A DNA stretch of 64,000 bases from [Clostridium] symbiosum (GCA_036419695.1 CP143946.1:5078001-5142000), one strand, 5' to 3'; shown: positions 52,619-62,543, counted from the first letter of the stretch. Translations and numbers: made by a program. The notes: generated by a model not told the origin, from the letters alone.

Positions 52619-53737
52619 TTACTCCGTTACGGCTACAGCCTGTCCGCTGCCGCACAACTCCTGCATCACCTCATGCACCGTCACAATCTTATCGGCCCTC
52701 CATGCATTGCTTCCACAGAAAATGAGGGCATTTTCTTCATCGCCGCTCACCGCATTGACAAGGGCCTTTGTAATGCAGTACGGTATCTTCGCCTGGTCAC
52801 ATTTCTCCAGACAACGGTAACAATGAGTAATCGCCTGCTTTCCTTTTTCCACTTCTTTCAGGAAATGGTTCCTGATCGCACGTCCCGGCATTCCGACCGG
52901 ACTCTTTACGATGATGATATCCTCTTCCCTGGCATCCAGATATGCCTGCTTATATGCCATCGGCGCATCACACTCTTCCGTGGTTACAAAGCGTGTGGCA
53001 ACCTGGACACCATCGGCTCCCAGTTCAAGCTGGTACATCACGTCCTCGTGGGAATAAATGCCTCCTGCCGTTACTACCGGGATCTCTTTTTCATATTTCT
53101 GTGCATATTCTTTGACTAGGGCGATAATCCCCCTGATCTCGTCATCATACTCCGCTTTTTTGAATGTATCTGCGGCGTGCTCCGTGTCGGCTCCCAGATC
53201 ATGAAGTTTATCCCTGTCAAAACCGAGATGGCCGCCTGCCAGAGGTCCCTCCACCACTACCAGATCCGGGGCCGTCTTATATTTCCTGTCCCACATCTTA
53301 CAGATGACCATGGCAGATTTTACGGAAGACACGATGGGCGCGATCTTTGTCGCGGAACCCTTTACATACTCCGGAAGGTTGATGGGAAGCCCCGCTCCGG
53401 AAATAATCAGATTAGCTCCCGCCTTTACCGCCGCCTTCACGTATTCGGCGTAATTGCGGGTGGCAACCATGATGTTAAATCCTATAATCCCGTCCGGCGA
53501 TATTTCTCTCGCCTTCTTAAATTCCGTTCCGATGGCCCTTAAGTTGGCCGCCTGGGAATCCCCGGCAAAATCCGGCTCCCGAAAACCAATCTGTGCTGTG
53601 GATATAATTCCCACTCCGCCTTCCTTTGCCACGGCTCCCGCCAGAGAAGAGAGGCTGATGCCTACTCCCATCCCGCCCTGAATAATAGGAAGTCTCGCCG
53701 TCAGCTCACCTATTTTCAACGGTTTTAAATTACACAT
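52619..53737 (-). CDS. Nitronate monooxygenase / FabK-like flavoprotein
   Basis: A 372-residue FMN-dependent TIM-barrel protein. The ATG at 53735-53737 follows AGGAGA. Motifs are LPIIQGGMGVGISLSSLAGA, EGGVGIISTAQIG, VVVEGPLAGGHLGFD and VVTAGGIYSHEDVMYQLELG followed by ADGVQVATRFVTTEEC. The C-terminal extension contains several Cys (CYRCLEKCDQAKIPYC). The family covers nitronate monooxygenase and enoyl-ACP reductase II. It lies 73 bp after accDA as the last gene of the fab operon, although a normal FabK is already encoded there, so it probably has another role such as flavin-linked detoxification. Confidence 0.88.
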   Translation of the reverse strand: MCNLKPLKIGELTARLPIIQGGMGVGISLSSLAGAVAKEGGVGIISTAQIGFREPDFAGDSQAANLRAIGTEFKKAREISPDGIIGFNIMVATRNYAEYVKAAVKAGANLIISGAGLPINLPEYVKGSATKIAPIVSSVKSAMVICKMWDRKYKTAPDLVVVEGPLAGGHLGFDRDKLHDLGADTEHAADTFKKAEYDDEIRGIIALVKEYAQKYEKEIPVVTAGGIYSHEDVMYQLELGADGVQVATRFVTTEECDAPMAYKQAYLDAREEDIIIVKSPVGMPGRAIRNHFLKEVEKGKQAITHCYRCLEKCDQAKIPYCITKALVNAVSGDEENALIFCGSNAWRADKIVTVHEVMQELCGSGQAVAVTE

Positions 53738-53809
53738 TCTATGTCTCCTATCCTGTTTCTGAAGTAATACCGTCAACCGCCGCTAACCCGGGGTTTTACG
53801 AAAACAATG

Positions 53810-55633
53810 TTAAAAGCCTCTGAACCTGTCATATCTCTGACTGATTATCTCTTCAGGGGTCATAATTTCACAGGTTTTAAAGAACTCTCTCATATGGCGG
53901 TCGATGATTTCCCCAACTATTTCAGCCGTCTCGGCCGTAGCAGGCAGATCTTCCGCTATTATGCGTTCTACAAGCCCCAGCTCATAAAGATCTTTTGCCG
54001 TCATCTTCATCACTTTCGCCGCCTCGCTCGCCCTCTTGCTGTCTTTCCAGAGAATCGAAGCAAACCCCTCCGGCGACAGGACGGAGTAAACGGAGTTTTC
54101 CATCATCCACACTTCATTGGCTACAGCCAGGCCCAGAGCCCCGCCGCTTCCGCCTTCGCCGATTACAATGGTCAGAATCGGAACCTTTAAATCGGACATT
54201 TCAAACAGGTTTCTTGCGATGGCTTCGCCCTGTCCTCTTTCCTCCGCTTCCAGCCCGCAGAACGCTCCCGGCGTGTCTACGAAGCAGATGACCGGACGGT
54301 TAAATTTCTCTGCCTGTTTCATCAGGCGGAGCGCCTTTCTGTAACCTTCCGGGGAGGGCATTCCAAAGTTACACTTCAGGTTGTCTTTGGTGGTTTTGCC
54401 TTTCTCCTGTCCGATTACCGTCACCGGCATACCATAGAAAGTTGCAATACCGCCAAGCACCGCACCGTCGTCACCATAATAGCGGTCGCCATGCATTTCC
54501 ATAAAATTGTCAAATAAAACGCGGATATAGTCACTGGCCACAAGGCGGTCGCTGCTTCTGGACTTCAGCACCGTCTCCCAGGCATCCTGCTGCCGGTTCG
54601 CTATCTTATCAAGCGTCTTCATCCTCATCTCACCTGAGAATGGCGCAATCGGTCCCCGCGGTTTTCCCGCTGCGAGGCCTGCCGCCTCCCGGGCGCAGAT
54701 TCTCGCCGCCAACTCGCGTTTACGCTCGTCTTCGTCCATATCCTTCCGCCAGCTCTTCTTTCCGCTGTGCATCCGGAGAATCCGCGCAAGCGCCTCTTTC
54801 TGATCTTTACGCTCTACAATCCGATCCACAAAACCGTGTTCCAGTAAAAATTCGGCTCTCTGGAATCCTTCCGGCAGTTTCTGCCTAATCGTCTGTTCAA
54901 TCACCCTTGGGCCTGCAAAGCCGATCAGGGCCCCCGGCTCGGCAAGGATAATGTCGCCCAGCATGGCAAAGCTGGCCGTCACGCCTCCCGTTGTCGGATC
55001 GGTCAGGACGCTGACATAGAGCTGGCCCGCATCGTGATGGCGCTTGAGGGCAGCCGAAGTCTTCGCCATCTGCATCAGGGAAACAAGCCCTTCCTGCATT
55101 CTGGCCCCGCCCGAAGCGGCAAAGATAATGACCGGAAGCTTTGCGCAGGTAGCGCGTTCCACGGCCCTGGTGATTTTTTCACCCACATTGTGCCCCATGC
55201 TGCTCATCAGGAATCTGGAATCGCAGACCGCAATCACGGTATCCTGTCCGTAAATCTTTCCCTGACCCGTAATGACGGCTTCATTGAGGCCCGATTTCTC
55301 CTTCGCAGCCCCAATCTTCTTCTCATATCCCGGGAATCCGAGAGGATTTACGAATTCCATTTCCTTATCCCATTCCTCGAAGGTTCCCTCGTCTATGAGC
55401 ATTTCAATACGCCTGTGGGCATGGATACGGAAGTAACCGCTGCACTTGGGGCAGACATAAAAATTATTCTTAACATCCTCTGTATAGATCGGACGGCCGC
55501 ATTTGTTGCATTTGCGCCATAATCCTTTTGGGATATTGGGTTCTTCCCCGTTTTCCGGCTGGTCTTCCCCGTTCCTGTCCGCATATTTTGTATCGATTAA
55601 GGTATACGTTTTCTTAAACATATCTCTTAACAT
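53810..55633 (-). CDS. accDA: Acetyl-CoA carboxylase carboxyltransferase, fused beta and alpha subunits
   Basis: A 607-residue single chain joining AccD and AccA. The ATG at 55631-55633 is eight bases from GGGGAG. The AccD half (1 to about 300) begins with a zinc ribbon, CNKCGRP and YVCPKCSGYF, then SGGARMQEGLVSLMQMAKTS. The AccA half (from about 330) contains EMHGDRYYGDDGAVLGGIA, GKTTKDNLKCNFGMPSPEGY and VIGEGGSGGALGLAVANEVW. Both active-site halves look complete. It transfers carboxyl groups from carboxybiotin to acetyl-CoA. Separate genes are usual; fused forms are known from some Firmicutes. Confidence 0.94.
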   Translation of the reverse strand: MLRDMFKKTYTLIDTKYADRNGEDQPENGEEPNIPKGLWRKCNKCGRPIYTEDVKNNFYVCPKCSGYFRIHAHRRIEMLIDEGTFEEWDKEMEFVNPLGFPGYEKKIGAAKEKSGLNEAVITGQGKIYGQDTVIAVCDSRFLMSSMGHNVGEKITRAVERATCAKLPVIIFAASGGARMQEGLVSLMQMAKTSAALKRHHDAGQLYVSVLTDPTTGGVTASFAMLGDIILAEPGALIGFAGPRVIEQTIRQKLPEGFQRAEFLLEHGFVDRIVERKDQKEALARILRMHSGKKSWRKDMDEDERKRELAARICAREAAGLAAGKPRGPIAPFSGEMRMKTLDKIANRQQDAWETVLKSRSSDRLVASDYIRVLFDNFMEMHGDRYYGDDGAVLGGIATFYGMPVTVIGQEKGKTTKDNLKCNFGMPSPEGYRKALRLMKQAEKFNRPVICFVDTPGAFCGLEAEERGQGEAIARNLFEMSDLKVPILTIVIGEGGSGGALGLAVANEVWMMENSVYSVLSPEGFASILWKDSKRASEAAKVMKMTAKDLYELGLVERIIAEDLPATAETAEIVGEIIDRHMREFFKTCEIMTPEEIISQRYDRFRGF

Positions 55634-55729
55634 AGGCATTCTCCCCTTCTTAGACGGAAATATTTATTTGCACTTTTATTGTCACTATTTACGTTATTGT
55701 TCACAGCGCAATGCGGTGTGAACAGTAAC

Positions 55730-57082
55730 CTATTTACAGTACTGAGGGAAATAACGCGGAATAAAGTCCGTGTCAACCTCCCCGCTCTGGTAGGCCTCAC
55801 TGCTCATGATTTCATACTGAAAATCCAGGTTGGTCTCGATTCCCTCGATGATCAGCTCGCCGAGGGCGCTGCGCATCTTGGCAATGGCGGACTCCCTGTC
55901 TTTATCGTAAACGATAAGCTTTAAGAGCATGGAATCATAGTTCGGCGGAACCATGTAATCATTGTAAATGGCGGTGTCAATCCTGACTCCTCTTCCTCCC
56001 GGCACATGGACGTTGGTAATGCGCCCCGGACACGGCATGAAATTCTTTTCAGGATTTTCCGCATTAATCCGGCATTCGATGGCATGGCCCCGGATGACCA
56101 CGTCTTCCTGAGTGAAGGAAAGCTTCTCTCCCGCCGCTATTTTAATCTGTTCCTTTATCAAATCCATATCTGTGACCGCTTCCGTGACCGGATGCTCCAC
56201 CTGGATGCGGGTGTTCATTTCCATAAAATAAAACTCTTTGCTCTTATCAAGCAGGAATTCAATGGTTCCCGCATTGACGTAGCCTACGGCCTCCGCCGCT
56301 TTGATTGCGGTTTCACCCATCCGTTTCCTCAAGTCGGCCGAGATGGCGACGGAAGGTGATTCTTCCAATACCTTTTGATGTCTTCTCTGGATCGAGCAGT
56401 CGCGCTCGCCCAGGTGGACCACATTGCCGTATGAATCGGCCAGAATCTGGAACTCGATATGCCTTGGCTGTTCAATATATTTTTCGATGTACATGGTGTC
56501 GTCTGAAAAACCTTTGACGGATTCCATCTGGGCCTGGTTAAAGTTGGCCTCAAAATCATCGGCTCCCCGGGAAATTCTCATTCCCTTTCCGCCTCCTCCG
56601 GAGGACGCCTTGATCATAACAGGAAAACCGATGGCCTCTGCCAGCTTAAGCCCTTCCTCCGCCGTAAAAACAGGCTCCTTGCTGCCCGGAACAACCGGAA
56701 CTCCGGCCTCCATCATGGTCTTTCTGGCTTCCGACTTGTTGCCCATCTTATGGATAATCTCTGCGGACGGCCCGATAAATTTAATATTGCACTTTTCGCA
56801 TAGCTCTGCAAAGCGGGCATTCTCAGAGAGAAAACCAAAACCCGGATGAATCGCATCCGCTTTCATCGCCACGGTGGCGGAGATAATTCTCTCCATATCC
56901 AGATAGCTTTCCGTAGATGCAGCCGGCCCGATACAGATGGCCTCGTCGGCCAGAAACGTATGGAGCGCATCCCTGTCGGCTTCCGAATAAACGGCTACCG
57001 TTTTTATTCCCATTTCCCTGCAGGCCCGGATGATCCGAACTGCGATCTCTCCCCGGTTTGCGATCAAAATCTTATTAAACAT
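55730..57082 (-). CDS. accC: Acetyl-CoA carboxylase, biotin carboxylase subunit
   Basis: A 450-residue ATP-grasp enzyme that carboxylates biotin on AccB. The N-terminus MFNKILIANRGEIAVRIIRA is canonical. Downstream are the glycine-rich ATP loop KASSGGGGKGMRI, the bicarbonate/biotin region MEMNTRIQVEHPVTE and the C-terminal RMRSALGE-type element (KMRSALGELIIEGIETNLDF). It lies between fabZ (10-bp gap) and accDA. Confidence 0.97.
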   Translation of the reverse strand: MFNKILIANRGEIAVRIIRACREMGIKTVAVYSEADRDALHTFLADEAICIGPAASTESYLDMERIISATVAMKADAIHPGFGFLSENARFAELCEKCNIKFIGPSAEIIHKMGNKSEARKTMMEAGVPVVPGSKEPVFTAEEGLKLAEAIGFPVMIKASSGGGGKGMRISRGADDFEANFNQAQMESVKGFSDDTMYIEKYIEQPRHIEFQILADSYGNVVHLGERDCSIQRRHQKVLEESPSVAISADLRKRMGETAIKAAEAVGYVNAGTIEFLLDKSKEFYFMEMNTRIQVEHPVTEAVTDMDLIKEQIKIAAGEKLSFTQEDVVIRGHAIECRINAENPEKNFMPCPGRITNVHVPGGRGVRIDTAIYNDYMVPPNYDSMLLKLIVYDKDRESAIAKMRSALGELIIEGIETNLDFQYEIMSSEAYQSGEVDTDFIPRYFPQYCK

Positions 57083-57092
57083 CGGCCCTCAC

Positions 57093-57515
57093 CTATCCAA
57101 TCATAAATGTTAATTCCGCTGCAACGGCAACCTTGCCGTCCACCGTTGCGGTTGCGCTGCCGATTCCCACCGGCCCTTTGCGCTTGATAATATGGCATTC
57201 CAGCTTAAGCTTATCGCCCGGAATTACCTTTTTCTTAAATTTCGCACTGTTGATCGCCCCAAAATAAGCGACCTTGCCCTTATTCTCTTCCTGGCTTAAG
57301 ATAGCCACCGCACCGACCTGTGCCAGCGCCTCCACGATCAGTACGCCCGGCATAACCGGTTCCTGCGGAAAATGGCCTGCAAAAAACGGCTCATTGTAAG
57401 TCACTGATTTATATCCTACCGCGCCTTCACCCGGTGTCACTTCCTCAATACAGTCGATGAGGAGGAACGGATGACGGTGAGGAATGATTTCCTGGATTTC
57501 TTTGATTCCTAACAT
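57093..57515 (-). CDS. fabZ: 3-hydroxyacyl-ACP dehydratase FabZ
   Basis: A 140-residue hot-dog-fold dehydratase. The active-site His is in IPHRHPFLLIDCIEEV and the Glu in GHFPQEPVMPGVLIVEALAQ. It removes water from 3-hydroxyacyl-ACP to give trans-2-enoyl-ACP. Length is standard. No separate isomerase such as FabM is present in the window. Confidence 0.96.
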   Translation of the reverse strand: MLGIKEIQEIIPHRHPFLLIDCIEEVTPGEGAVGYKSVTYNEPFFAGHFPQEPVMPGVLIVEALAQVGAVAILSQEENKGKVAYFGAINSAKFKKKVIPGDKLKLECHIIKRKGPVGIGSATATVDGKVAVAAELTFMIG

Positions 57516-57570
57516 GCTTTACCTTCTTTCCGGGACAATGCCCGTGAACCACTTATTCCGTTCGTTCTGT

Positions 57571-58077
57571 TTATTTAATCCTGAACAATGGCTGGCCGTA
57601 CTCCACAACTTCTTCATTGTCTACGAGAACCGCTTCCACAATGCCGTCATATTCACTCTCGATCTCATTCATCAGCTTCATTGCTTCGATGATTCCGAGT
57701 ACCTGGCCCTTCTTCACTGTATCACCTACGCTGACAAATGCTCCTGCCTCGGGTGACGGTGAATTGTAGAACGTTCCCACAAGCGGGGATGTCACAATCT
57801 TATCGGAACCGATGGAACCCGGCTCGGCTGCGGCGCCAGTACCCTGAACGGCCTCGGCGGCTGAAAATACAGGCTGTACCGCAAGGCCGGCCAGCGCTGC
57901 ATCCTGGGACATGGCCGTTCCGGGTGCCATTACGGTCTGGACTGCAGGAGCTGAAACGGTGACAATCTCTTTTTCTTTTTTCATGGAGATTTTGGAACCG
58001 TTCTCCTCCAGGACAAAGCTCGTAAGGCCGTGTTCGGAAACTGCCTCGATTAACTTTATAATATCATTTATTTCCAT
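57571..58077 (-). CDS. accB: Biotin carboxyl carrier protein of acetyl-CoA carboxylase
   Basis: A 168-residue carrier. The ATG at 58075-58077 (MEINDIIKLIEAVSEHGLTS) follows GAGG. An N-terminal helical part is joined by an Ala/Val/Pro/Gly-rich linker to the biotinyl domain, which holds the modification site EAMKLMNEI. The C-terminal end EYGQPLFRIK is typical. Confidence 0.96.
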   Translation of the reverse strand: MEINDIIKLIEAVSEHGLTSFVLEENGSKISMKKEKEIVTVSAPAVQTVMAPGTAMSQDAALAGLAVQPVFSAAEAVQGTGAAAEPGSIGSDKIVTSPLVGTFYNSPSPEAGAFVSVGDTVKKGQVLGIIEAMKLMNEIESEYDGIVEAVLVDNEEVVEYGQPLFRIK

Positions 58078-58187
58078 ATTGAACCTCATTCTATCTCTGA
58101 TTTATATCCGTCTCCGTCAGGCGTATCTATGCGGCCGGACGGGCATATCCTGAATCATATTCCTGATTCTTAAATTCCGGTTGGATT

Positions 58188-59432
58188 CTATGCCTCAAAT
58201 TTCTTTACAATCAGGCTGGCGTTATGACCGCCGAAGCCCAGGGAGTTGCTGATGGCGTAATTGACATCCATCGATACGCCCTCTCCCATAGTGTAATCCA
58301 GGTCGCAGCCCTCGTCAGCTTCTTTTAAACCGGCCGTCGCGTGGACGTAATTCTCCATAACGGATTTCACGCAGGTGATGAATTCCACTCCGCCTGCCGC
58401 ACCCAGAAGATGGCCGACCATGGATTTGGTAGAATTCACTTTTACTTTATATGCATGTTCGCCGAGCGCCAGCTTGATGGCCATTGTCTCAAAAAGATCA
58501 TTGTGGTGGGTGCTTGTTCCGTGAGCATTGACGTAATCGATCTGCTCCGGTTTAATGCCTGCGTCATTCATTGCAAATTCCATTGCCTTCGCAGCGCCGC
58601 TTCCGTCCTCTGCAGGGGAAGTGATATGGAATGCATCGCTGGTGGAACCGTATCCGACCAACTCGGCCAGAATCACCGCCCCTCTCTTCTGCGCATGTTC
58701 CAGTGATTCCAGAACTACCACGCCGGAGCCTTCTCCCATGACAAAACCGTCGCGGTCTTTGTCAAACGGTCTGGATGCCGTCTGCGGATCCTCATTGGAG
58801 GAGAGAGCGGTCAGAGCGGTAAATCCCGCAACGCCAAGAGGTGTGATACAGGCCTCGGCGCCGCCTGCCACCATCACATCGGCCTCGCCATGCTGGATAG
58901 AGCGGTACGCCTCACCGATGGAGTGTGTTCCCGTTGCACAGGCAGTTACCACGTTGATGCTCTTGCCCTTTAACCCGAACTGGATGGAAACATTGCCTGT
59001 CGCCATGTTACTGATCATAAGCGGAACGAGAAGCGGGTTTACGCGTCCCGGACCCTTGGTCTGAAGTTTTGTATATTCCCTCTCTATCGCCTGAAGGCTG
59101 CCGATACCGGAGCCGATGCTGATACCCACCTTATACGGATCCTCTTTTTCCATATTCAGTCCGGCCTGTTTAATTGCCTGTGAGGCCGCCGCTACCGCAT
59201 ACTGGGAAAAAGTTTCCATTCTCCTGGCCGCCTTTGGGTCCATATAGTCTTTCGCATTGAAATCCTTTACCTGGGCGGCTACCTTTGCCTTATAATCCGC
59301 CGTGTCAAAATATGTGATTGGCCCAAAGCCGATTTTCTTCTCTTTCAGCCCTTCCCAGAAGGACTCCACATCATTACCGATTGGGGTGATGGCACCCATT
59401 CCTGTTACAACTACTCTTGTCATATTGCTCAT
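58188..59432 (-). CDS. fabF: 3-oxoacyl-ACP synthase II
   Basis: A 414-residue condensing enzyme for elongation. The catalytic Cys lies in NVVTACATGTHSIGEAYR, and the two His in NAHGTSTHHND and SMVGHLLGAAGG. The start MTRVV three codons downstream is an alternative. It forms the elongation step with AcpP and the reductases of this operon. Confidence 0.97.
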   Translation of the reverse strand: MSNMTRVVVTGMGAITPIGNDVESFWEGLKEKKIGFGPITYFDTADYKAKVAAQVKDFNAKDYMDPKAARRMETFSQYAVAAASQAIKQAGLNMEKEDPYKVGISIGSGIGSLQAIEREYTKLQTKGPGRVNPLLVPLMISNMATGNVSIQFGLKGKSINVVTACATGTHSIGEAYRSIQHGEADVMVAGGAEACITPLGVAGFTALTALSSNEDPQTASRPFDKDRDGFVMGEGSGVVVLESLEHAQKRGAVILAELVGYGSTSDAFHITSPAEDGSGAAKAMEFAMNDAGIKPEQIDYVNAHGTSTHHNDLFETMAIKLALGEHAYKVKVNSTKSMVGHLLGAAGGVEFITCVKSVMENYVHATAGLKEADEGCDLDYTMGEGVSMDVNYAISNSLGFGGHNASLIVKKFEA

Positions 59433-59465
59433 AATCCGACCGCCTTTCTCGCTATACCTGAAAAC

Positions 59466-60206
59466 CTACATTGCCATTCCGCCGTCTACGCAGATAACCT
59501 GGCCTGTAATGTATCCCGCCTTATCGGATGCCAGAAACGCCGCCATATTCGCCACATCCTCTGTTTTTCCGAATTTTTTTAACGGAATCTGAGCTCCCAT
59601 TGTCTCTTTCACACTGTCCGGGAGTACATCCGTCATCTCTGTTTCAATAAATCCCGGCGCAATCGCATTGACCGTAATGCCGCGGCTTCCCAGCTCGCGC
59701 GCCACCGACTTTGTAAGCCCAATCACGCCTGCCTTGGATGCGCAGTAATTTGCCTGGCCCGCATTGCCCATTACGCCCGATACGGAAGAAATATTGATAA
59801 TGCGTCCGCCCTTCTGCTTTAACATCTGACGGGACACATGTTTCACACAGTTAAATGCGCCCTTTAAGTTGATATCAATCACAGAATCAAATTCTTCTTC
59901 ACTCATCTTCATCAGCAGGTTATCTTTTGTGATTCCCGCATTGTTTACCAGAATATCGATTCTCTTATATTTTCCAATGACATATTTGAGGAATTCCTCC
60001 GCCTTTGCGTAGTCGGACACGTTGCACTGAACCGCCTCCGCCTGGCCTCCTGCCTCACAGATTTCCTTTACCACTTCCTCTGCCTTCGCAGCGGAGCCGT
60101 TATAATTAACAATTACGGCTGCGCCTTCTTTTGCCATGGTCAGGGCAATCTGTCTGCCGATCCCGCGGCTGGCGCCCGTCACAACTGCAATTTTACCGTT
60201 TAACAT
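59466..60206 (-). CDS. fabG: 3-oxoacyl-ACP reductase
   Basis: A 246-residue short-chain dehydrogenase. NADPH-binding TGASRGIGRQIA at the N-terminus, NNAGITKDNLLMKM, and the Ser-Tyr-Lys site in NISSVSGVMGNAGQANYCAS followed by K. It overlaps the end of fabD by seven bases, so the two are translationally coupled. Confidence 0.97.
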   Translation of the reverse strand: MLNGKIAVVTGASRGIGRQIALTMAKEGAAVIVNYNGSAAKAEEVVKEICEAGGQAEAVQCNVSDYAKAEEFLKYVIGKYKRIDILVNNAGITKDNLLMKMSEEEFDSVIDINLKGAFNCVKHVSRQMLKQKGGRIINISSVSGVMGNAGQANYCASKAGVIGLTKSVARELGSRGITVNAIAPGFIETEMTDVLPDSVKETMGAQIPLKKFGKTEDVANMAAFLASDKAGYITGQVICVDGGMAM

Positions 60207-61126
60207 CCTAACGCCTCCTTTACCTTCTCAATGTCTTCCAGTTTTTCTATATTCATCGCTTTCACGTTTCTGTCGATTTTCTTCATGAAACCGGTCAATG
60301 TCCTGCCCGGCCCAATCTCTATAAATGTATCCACTCCGTCTTCCAGCATCTTTCTGATACTCTGTTCCCAGCGCACCGATGAGGATACCTGTTTCTTAAG
60401 GAGCGTTTTCACATCCCGGCTGTCCGTGACGTATTCCGCCGTCACATTGGCCACATAAGGGATAGCCGGCGTATGTACTTCCACCTCTTTAAGCACTCCG
60501 TATAACTTCTCCCCTGCTTCTTCCAGCAGATAGGAGTGGAACGGACCGCTTACATTTAACGGAAGAACCCTCTTGGCTCCAGCCGCTTTTAATTTTTCCG
60601 CCGCTTCTTCAACCGCCTCTTTTTTACCGGATATTACAATCTGGCCCGGGCAGTTGTAGTTGGCAATCTGAACGCCGCTGATATCGGCAATCACTTCTTC
60701 AATCTTCTCCGCATCCATGGCCAGTACGGCAGACATAGCCCCGACTCCCGCCGGAACCGCCTCCTGCATCAGGATTCCTCTCTGCCTTACTGTCCGGATT
60801 GCGTCTTCAGTTGACATAACGCCTGCCGCTACCATTGCAGGGTATTCTCCCAGACTTAAACCGGCCGCCACATCGGGTTTGATCCCCGTCCGCTCCATGA
60901 AAACCTTCATCATAGCGATGCTGGCCGTAACCATAGCCGGCTGTGTGTACTCCGTGATATCCAATCTGTCATTTTTTTCAAAGCAGAGCTCCTGCATGGA
61001 AAATCCGAGTATTTCGGATGCCCTGTCAAAAATCTCTTTTGCGTCGTTCGTCTGCTCATAAAAATCCTGACCCATACCACAGGCCTGCGCTCCCTGTCCC
61101 GGGAAAATAAATGCAATTTTGCTCAT
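60200..61126 (-). CDS. fabD: Malonyl-CoA:ACP transacylase
   Basis: A 308-residue acyltransferase. The oxyanion region IFPGQGAQACGMGQD, the catalytic Ser in AAGLSLGEYPAMVAAG and the His in SGPFHSYLLEEA are present. It loads malonyl groups on AcpP. The 163-bp gap before it (after fabK) holds no gene. Confidence 0.97.
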   Translation of the reverse strand: MSKIAFIFPGQGAQACGMGQDFYEQTNDAKEIFDRASEILGFSMQELCFEKNDRLDITEYTQPAMVTASIAMMKVFMERTGIKPDVAAGLSLGEYPAMVAAGVMSTEDAIRTVRQRGILMQEAVPAGVGAMSAVLAMDAEKIEEVIADISGVQIANYNCPGQIVISGKKEAVEEAAEKLKAAGAKRVLPLNVSGPFHSYLLEEAGEKLYGVLKEVEVHTPAIPYVANVTAEYVTDSRDVKTLLKKQVSSSVRWEQSIRKMLEDGVDTFIEIGPGRTLTGFMKKIDRNVKAMNIEKLEDIEKVKEALGC

Positions 61127-61289
61127 AGCGTTACCTCGCTCCCAACTTATCCTTACTTACTTTTTACTGATTTACCATCCGCCGCTTCGCCTTACCTCCG
61201 GCGTCCGGGCGGTAAAAAGCCGCTCTGTACATTTTCTGCCGCCTTCTCATCAAGCGGCGGGAAAAGGCCCCGGAGCGTGCTTCTCATCT

Positions 61290-62216
61290 TTATTTTCTTC
61301 CCAACAGTTTTTCTGTCTCAGCCATCATCTCATCGATCATCTCTTTACAGGTCTGTTCTTTTTTTACCATTCCTGCAATCTGGCCGGCCATAACGGTTCC
61401 GGTCATGATATCACCTTCTATTACGGCATTCCTGAGGGAACCCATGGTCAGGTATTCCAGTTCTTCGAAGGACTTTCCTTCCTGCTCAAGTTTGATATAT
61501 TCCCTGGTCATCTTATTTCTAAGGCCTCTCACGGGATGGCCATGGCTGCGTCCCGTAACCGCTGTATCGATGTCCTTCGCCTTAATAATCCTGTCCTTGT
61601 AGTTCTGGTGGGCAATGGATTCCCTGGCCACTACAAAGCGTGTTCCCATCTGGACCGCTTCGGCGCCCAGCATAAATGCCGCTGCGATTCCCCTGCCGTC
61701 TGCGATTCCTCCGGCTGCAATCACCGGGATGGAAACAGCGTCCACTACCTGGGGAACCAGGCTCATCGTCGTCTGGTCGCCAATATGGCCGCCAGACTCT
61801 GTGCCCTCTGCCACTACGGCATCGGCTCCGCCCTTTTCCATCATTCTGGCAAGGGCTACGGAAGCAACAACCGGAATCACCTTAATCCCTGCGTTCTTCC
61901 ACATTTCCATATATTTGCCCGGGTTTCCGGCTCCGGTTGTAACCACCTTGACGCCTTCCTCCACAACCACCTTTGCCACTTCATCGGCATAGGGGCTCAT
62001 CAGCATAATATTTACGCCGAAGGGCTTATTCGTCAATGCTCTGGCTTTTCTGATCTCATCACGGATTACCTCTCCCGGAGCGCTTGCGCCTCCGATGAGT
62101 CCAAGACCGCCTGCCTCTGAAACGGCCGCCGCCAGATTATGTTCTGCCACCCAGGCCATTCCGCCCTGGATAATCGGGTATTCAATCCCTAAGAGTTCTG
62201 TCACTCTTGTTTTCAT
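61290..62216 (-). CDS. fabK: Enoyl-ACP reductase II
   Basis: A 308-residue FMN enzyme that completes each elongation cycle. Motifs are YPIIQGGMAWVAEHNLAAAV, GVNIMLMSP, ADAVVAEGTESGGHIG, IPVIAAGGIADGRGIAAAFM and LGAEAVQMGTRFVVARE. The start codon overlaps the acpP stop by one base. The position in the cluster and absence of FabI support this specific role. Confidence 0.95.
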   Translation of the reverse strand: MKTRVTELLGIEYPIIQGGMAWVAEHNLAAAVSEAGGLGLIGGASAPGEVIRDEIRKARALTNKPFGVNIMLMSPYADEVAKVVVEEGVKVVTTGAGNPGKYMEMWKNAGIKVIPVVASVALARMMEKGGADAVVAEGTESGGHIGDQTTMSLVPQVVDAVSIPVIAAGGIADGRGIAAAFMLGAEAVQMGTRFVVARESIAHQNYKDRIIKAKDIDTAVTGRSHGHPVRGLRNKMTREYIKLEQEGKSFEELEYLTMGSLRNAVIEGDIMTGTVMAGQIAGMVKKEQTCKEMIDEMMAETEKLLGRK

Positions 62217-62449
62217 TATGCCTCAACACCTTTTTCTTTTAAATAGTTCATTACGTCGCCAACGGTTAAGAGATTCTGTAAGTCTTCTGCTGGAATTTCA
62301 ACGGAGTATTCATCTTCGAGCGCCATTACAAGCTCGAACAGATCCAGTGAATCTGCGCCAAGATCCTCTTTAAATGTGGAAACCTCTGTAATGCTCTCCG
62401 CATCTACGCTTAACTGGTCTGCAATCATCTCTTTCATTCTTTCTAACAT
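62216..62449 (-). CDS. acpP: Acyl carrier protein
   Basis: A 77-residue acidic carrier, MLERMKEMIADQLSVDAESI and onward. The phosphopantetheine Ser is in LGADSLDLFELVM. The ATG at 62447-62449 is preceded by AAAAGGAG; longer readings of the frame are not ACP-like. Confidence 0.96.
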   Translation of the reverse strand: MLERMKEMIADQLSVDAESITEVSTFKEDLGADSLDLFELVMALEDEYSVEIPAEDLQNLLTVGDVMNYLKEKGVEA

Positions 62450-62543
62450 AACTCTTTGTCTCCTTTTACTATTTCTTATTTTTGATATTGTTTCTTTATT
62501 ATAAAGCCATTCAGCCGGCCCGGCCGGTCCGAGGCTTTTTACC

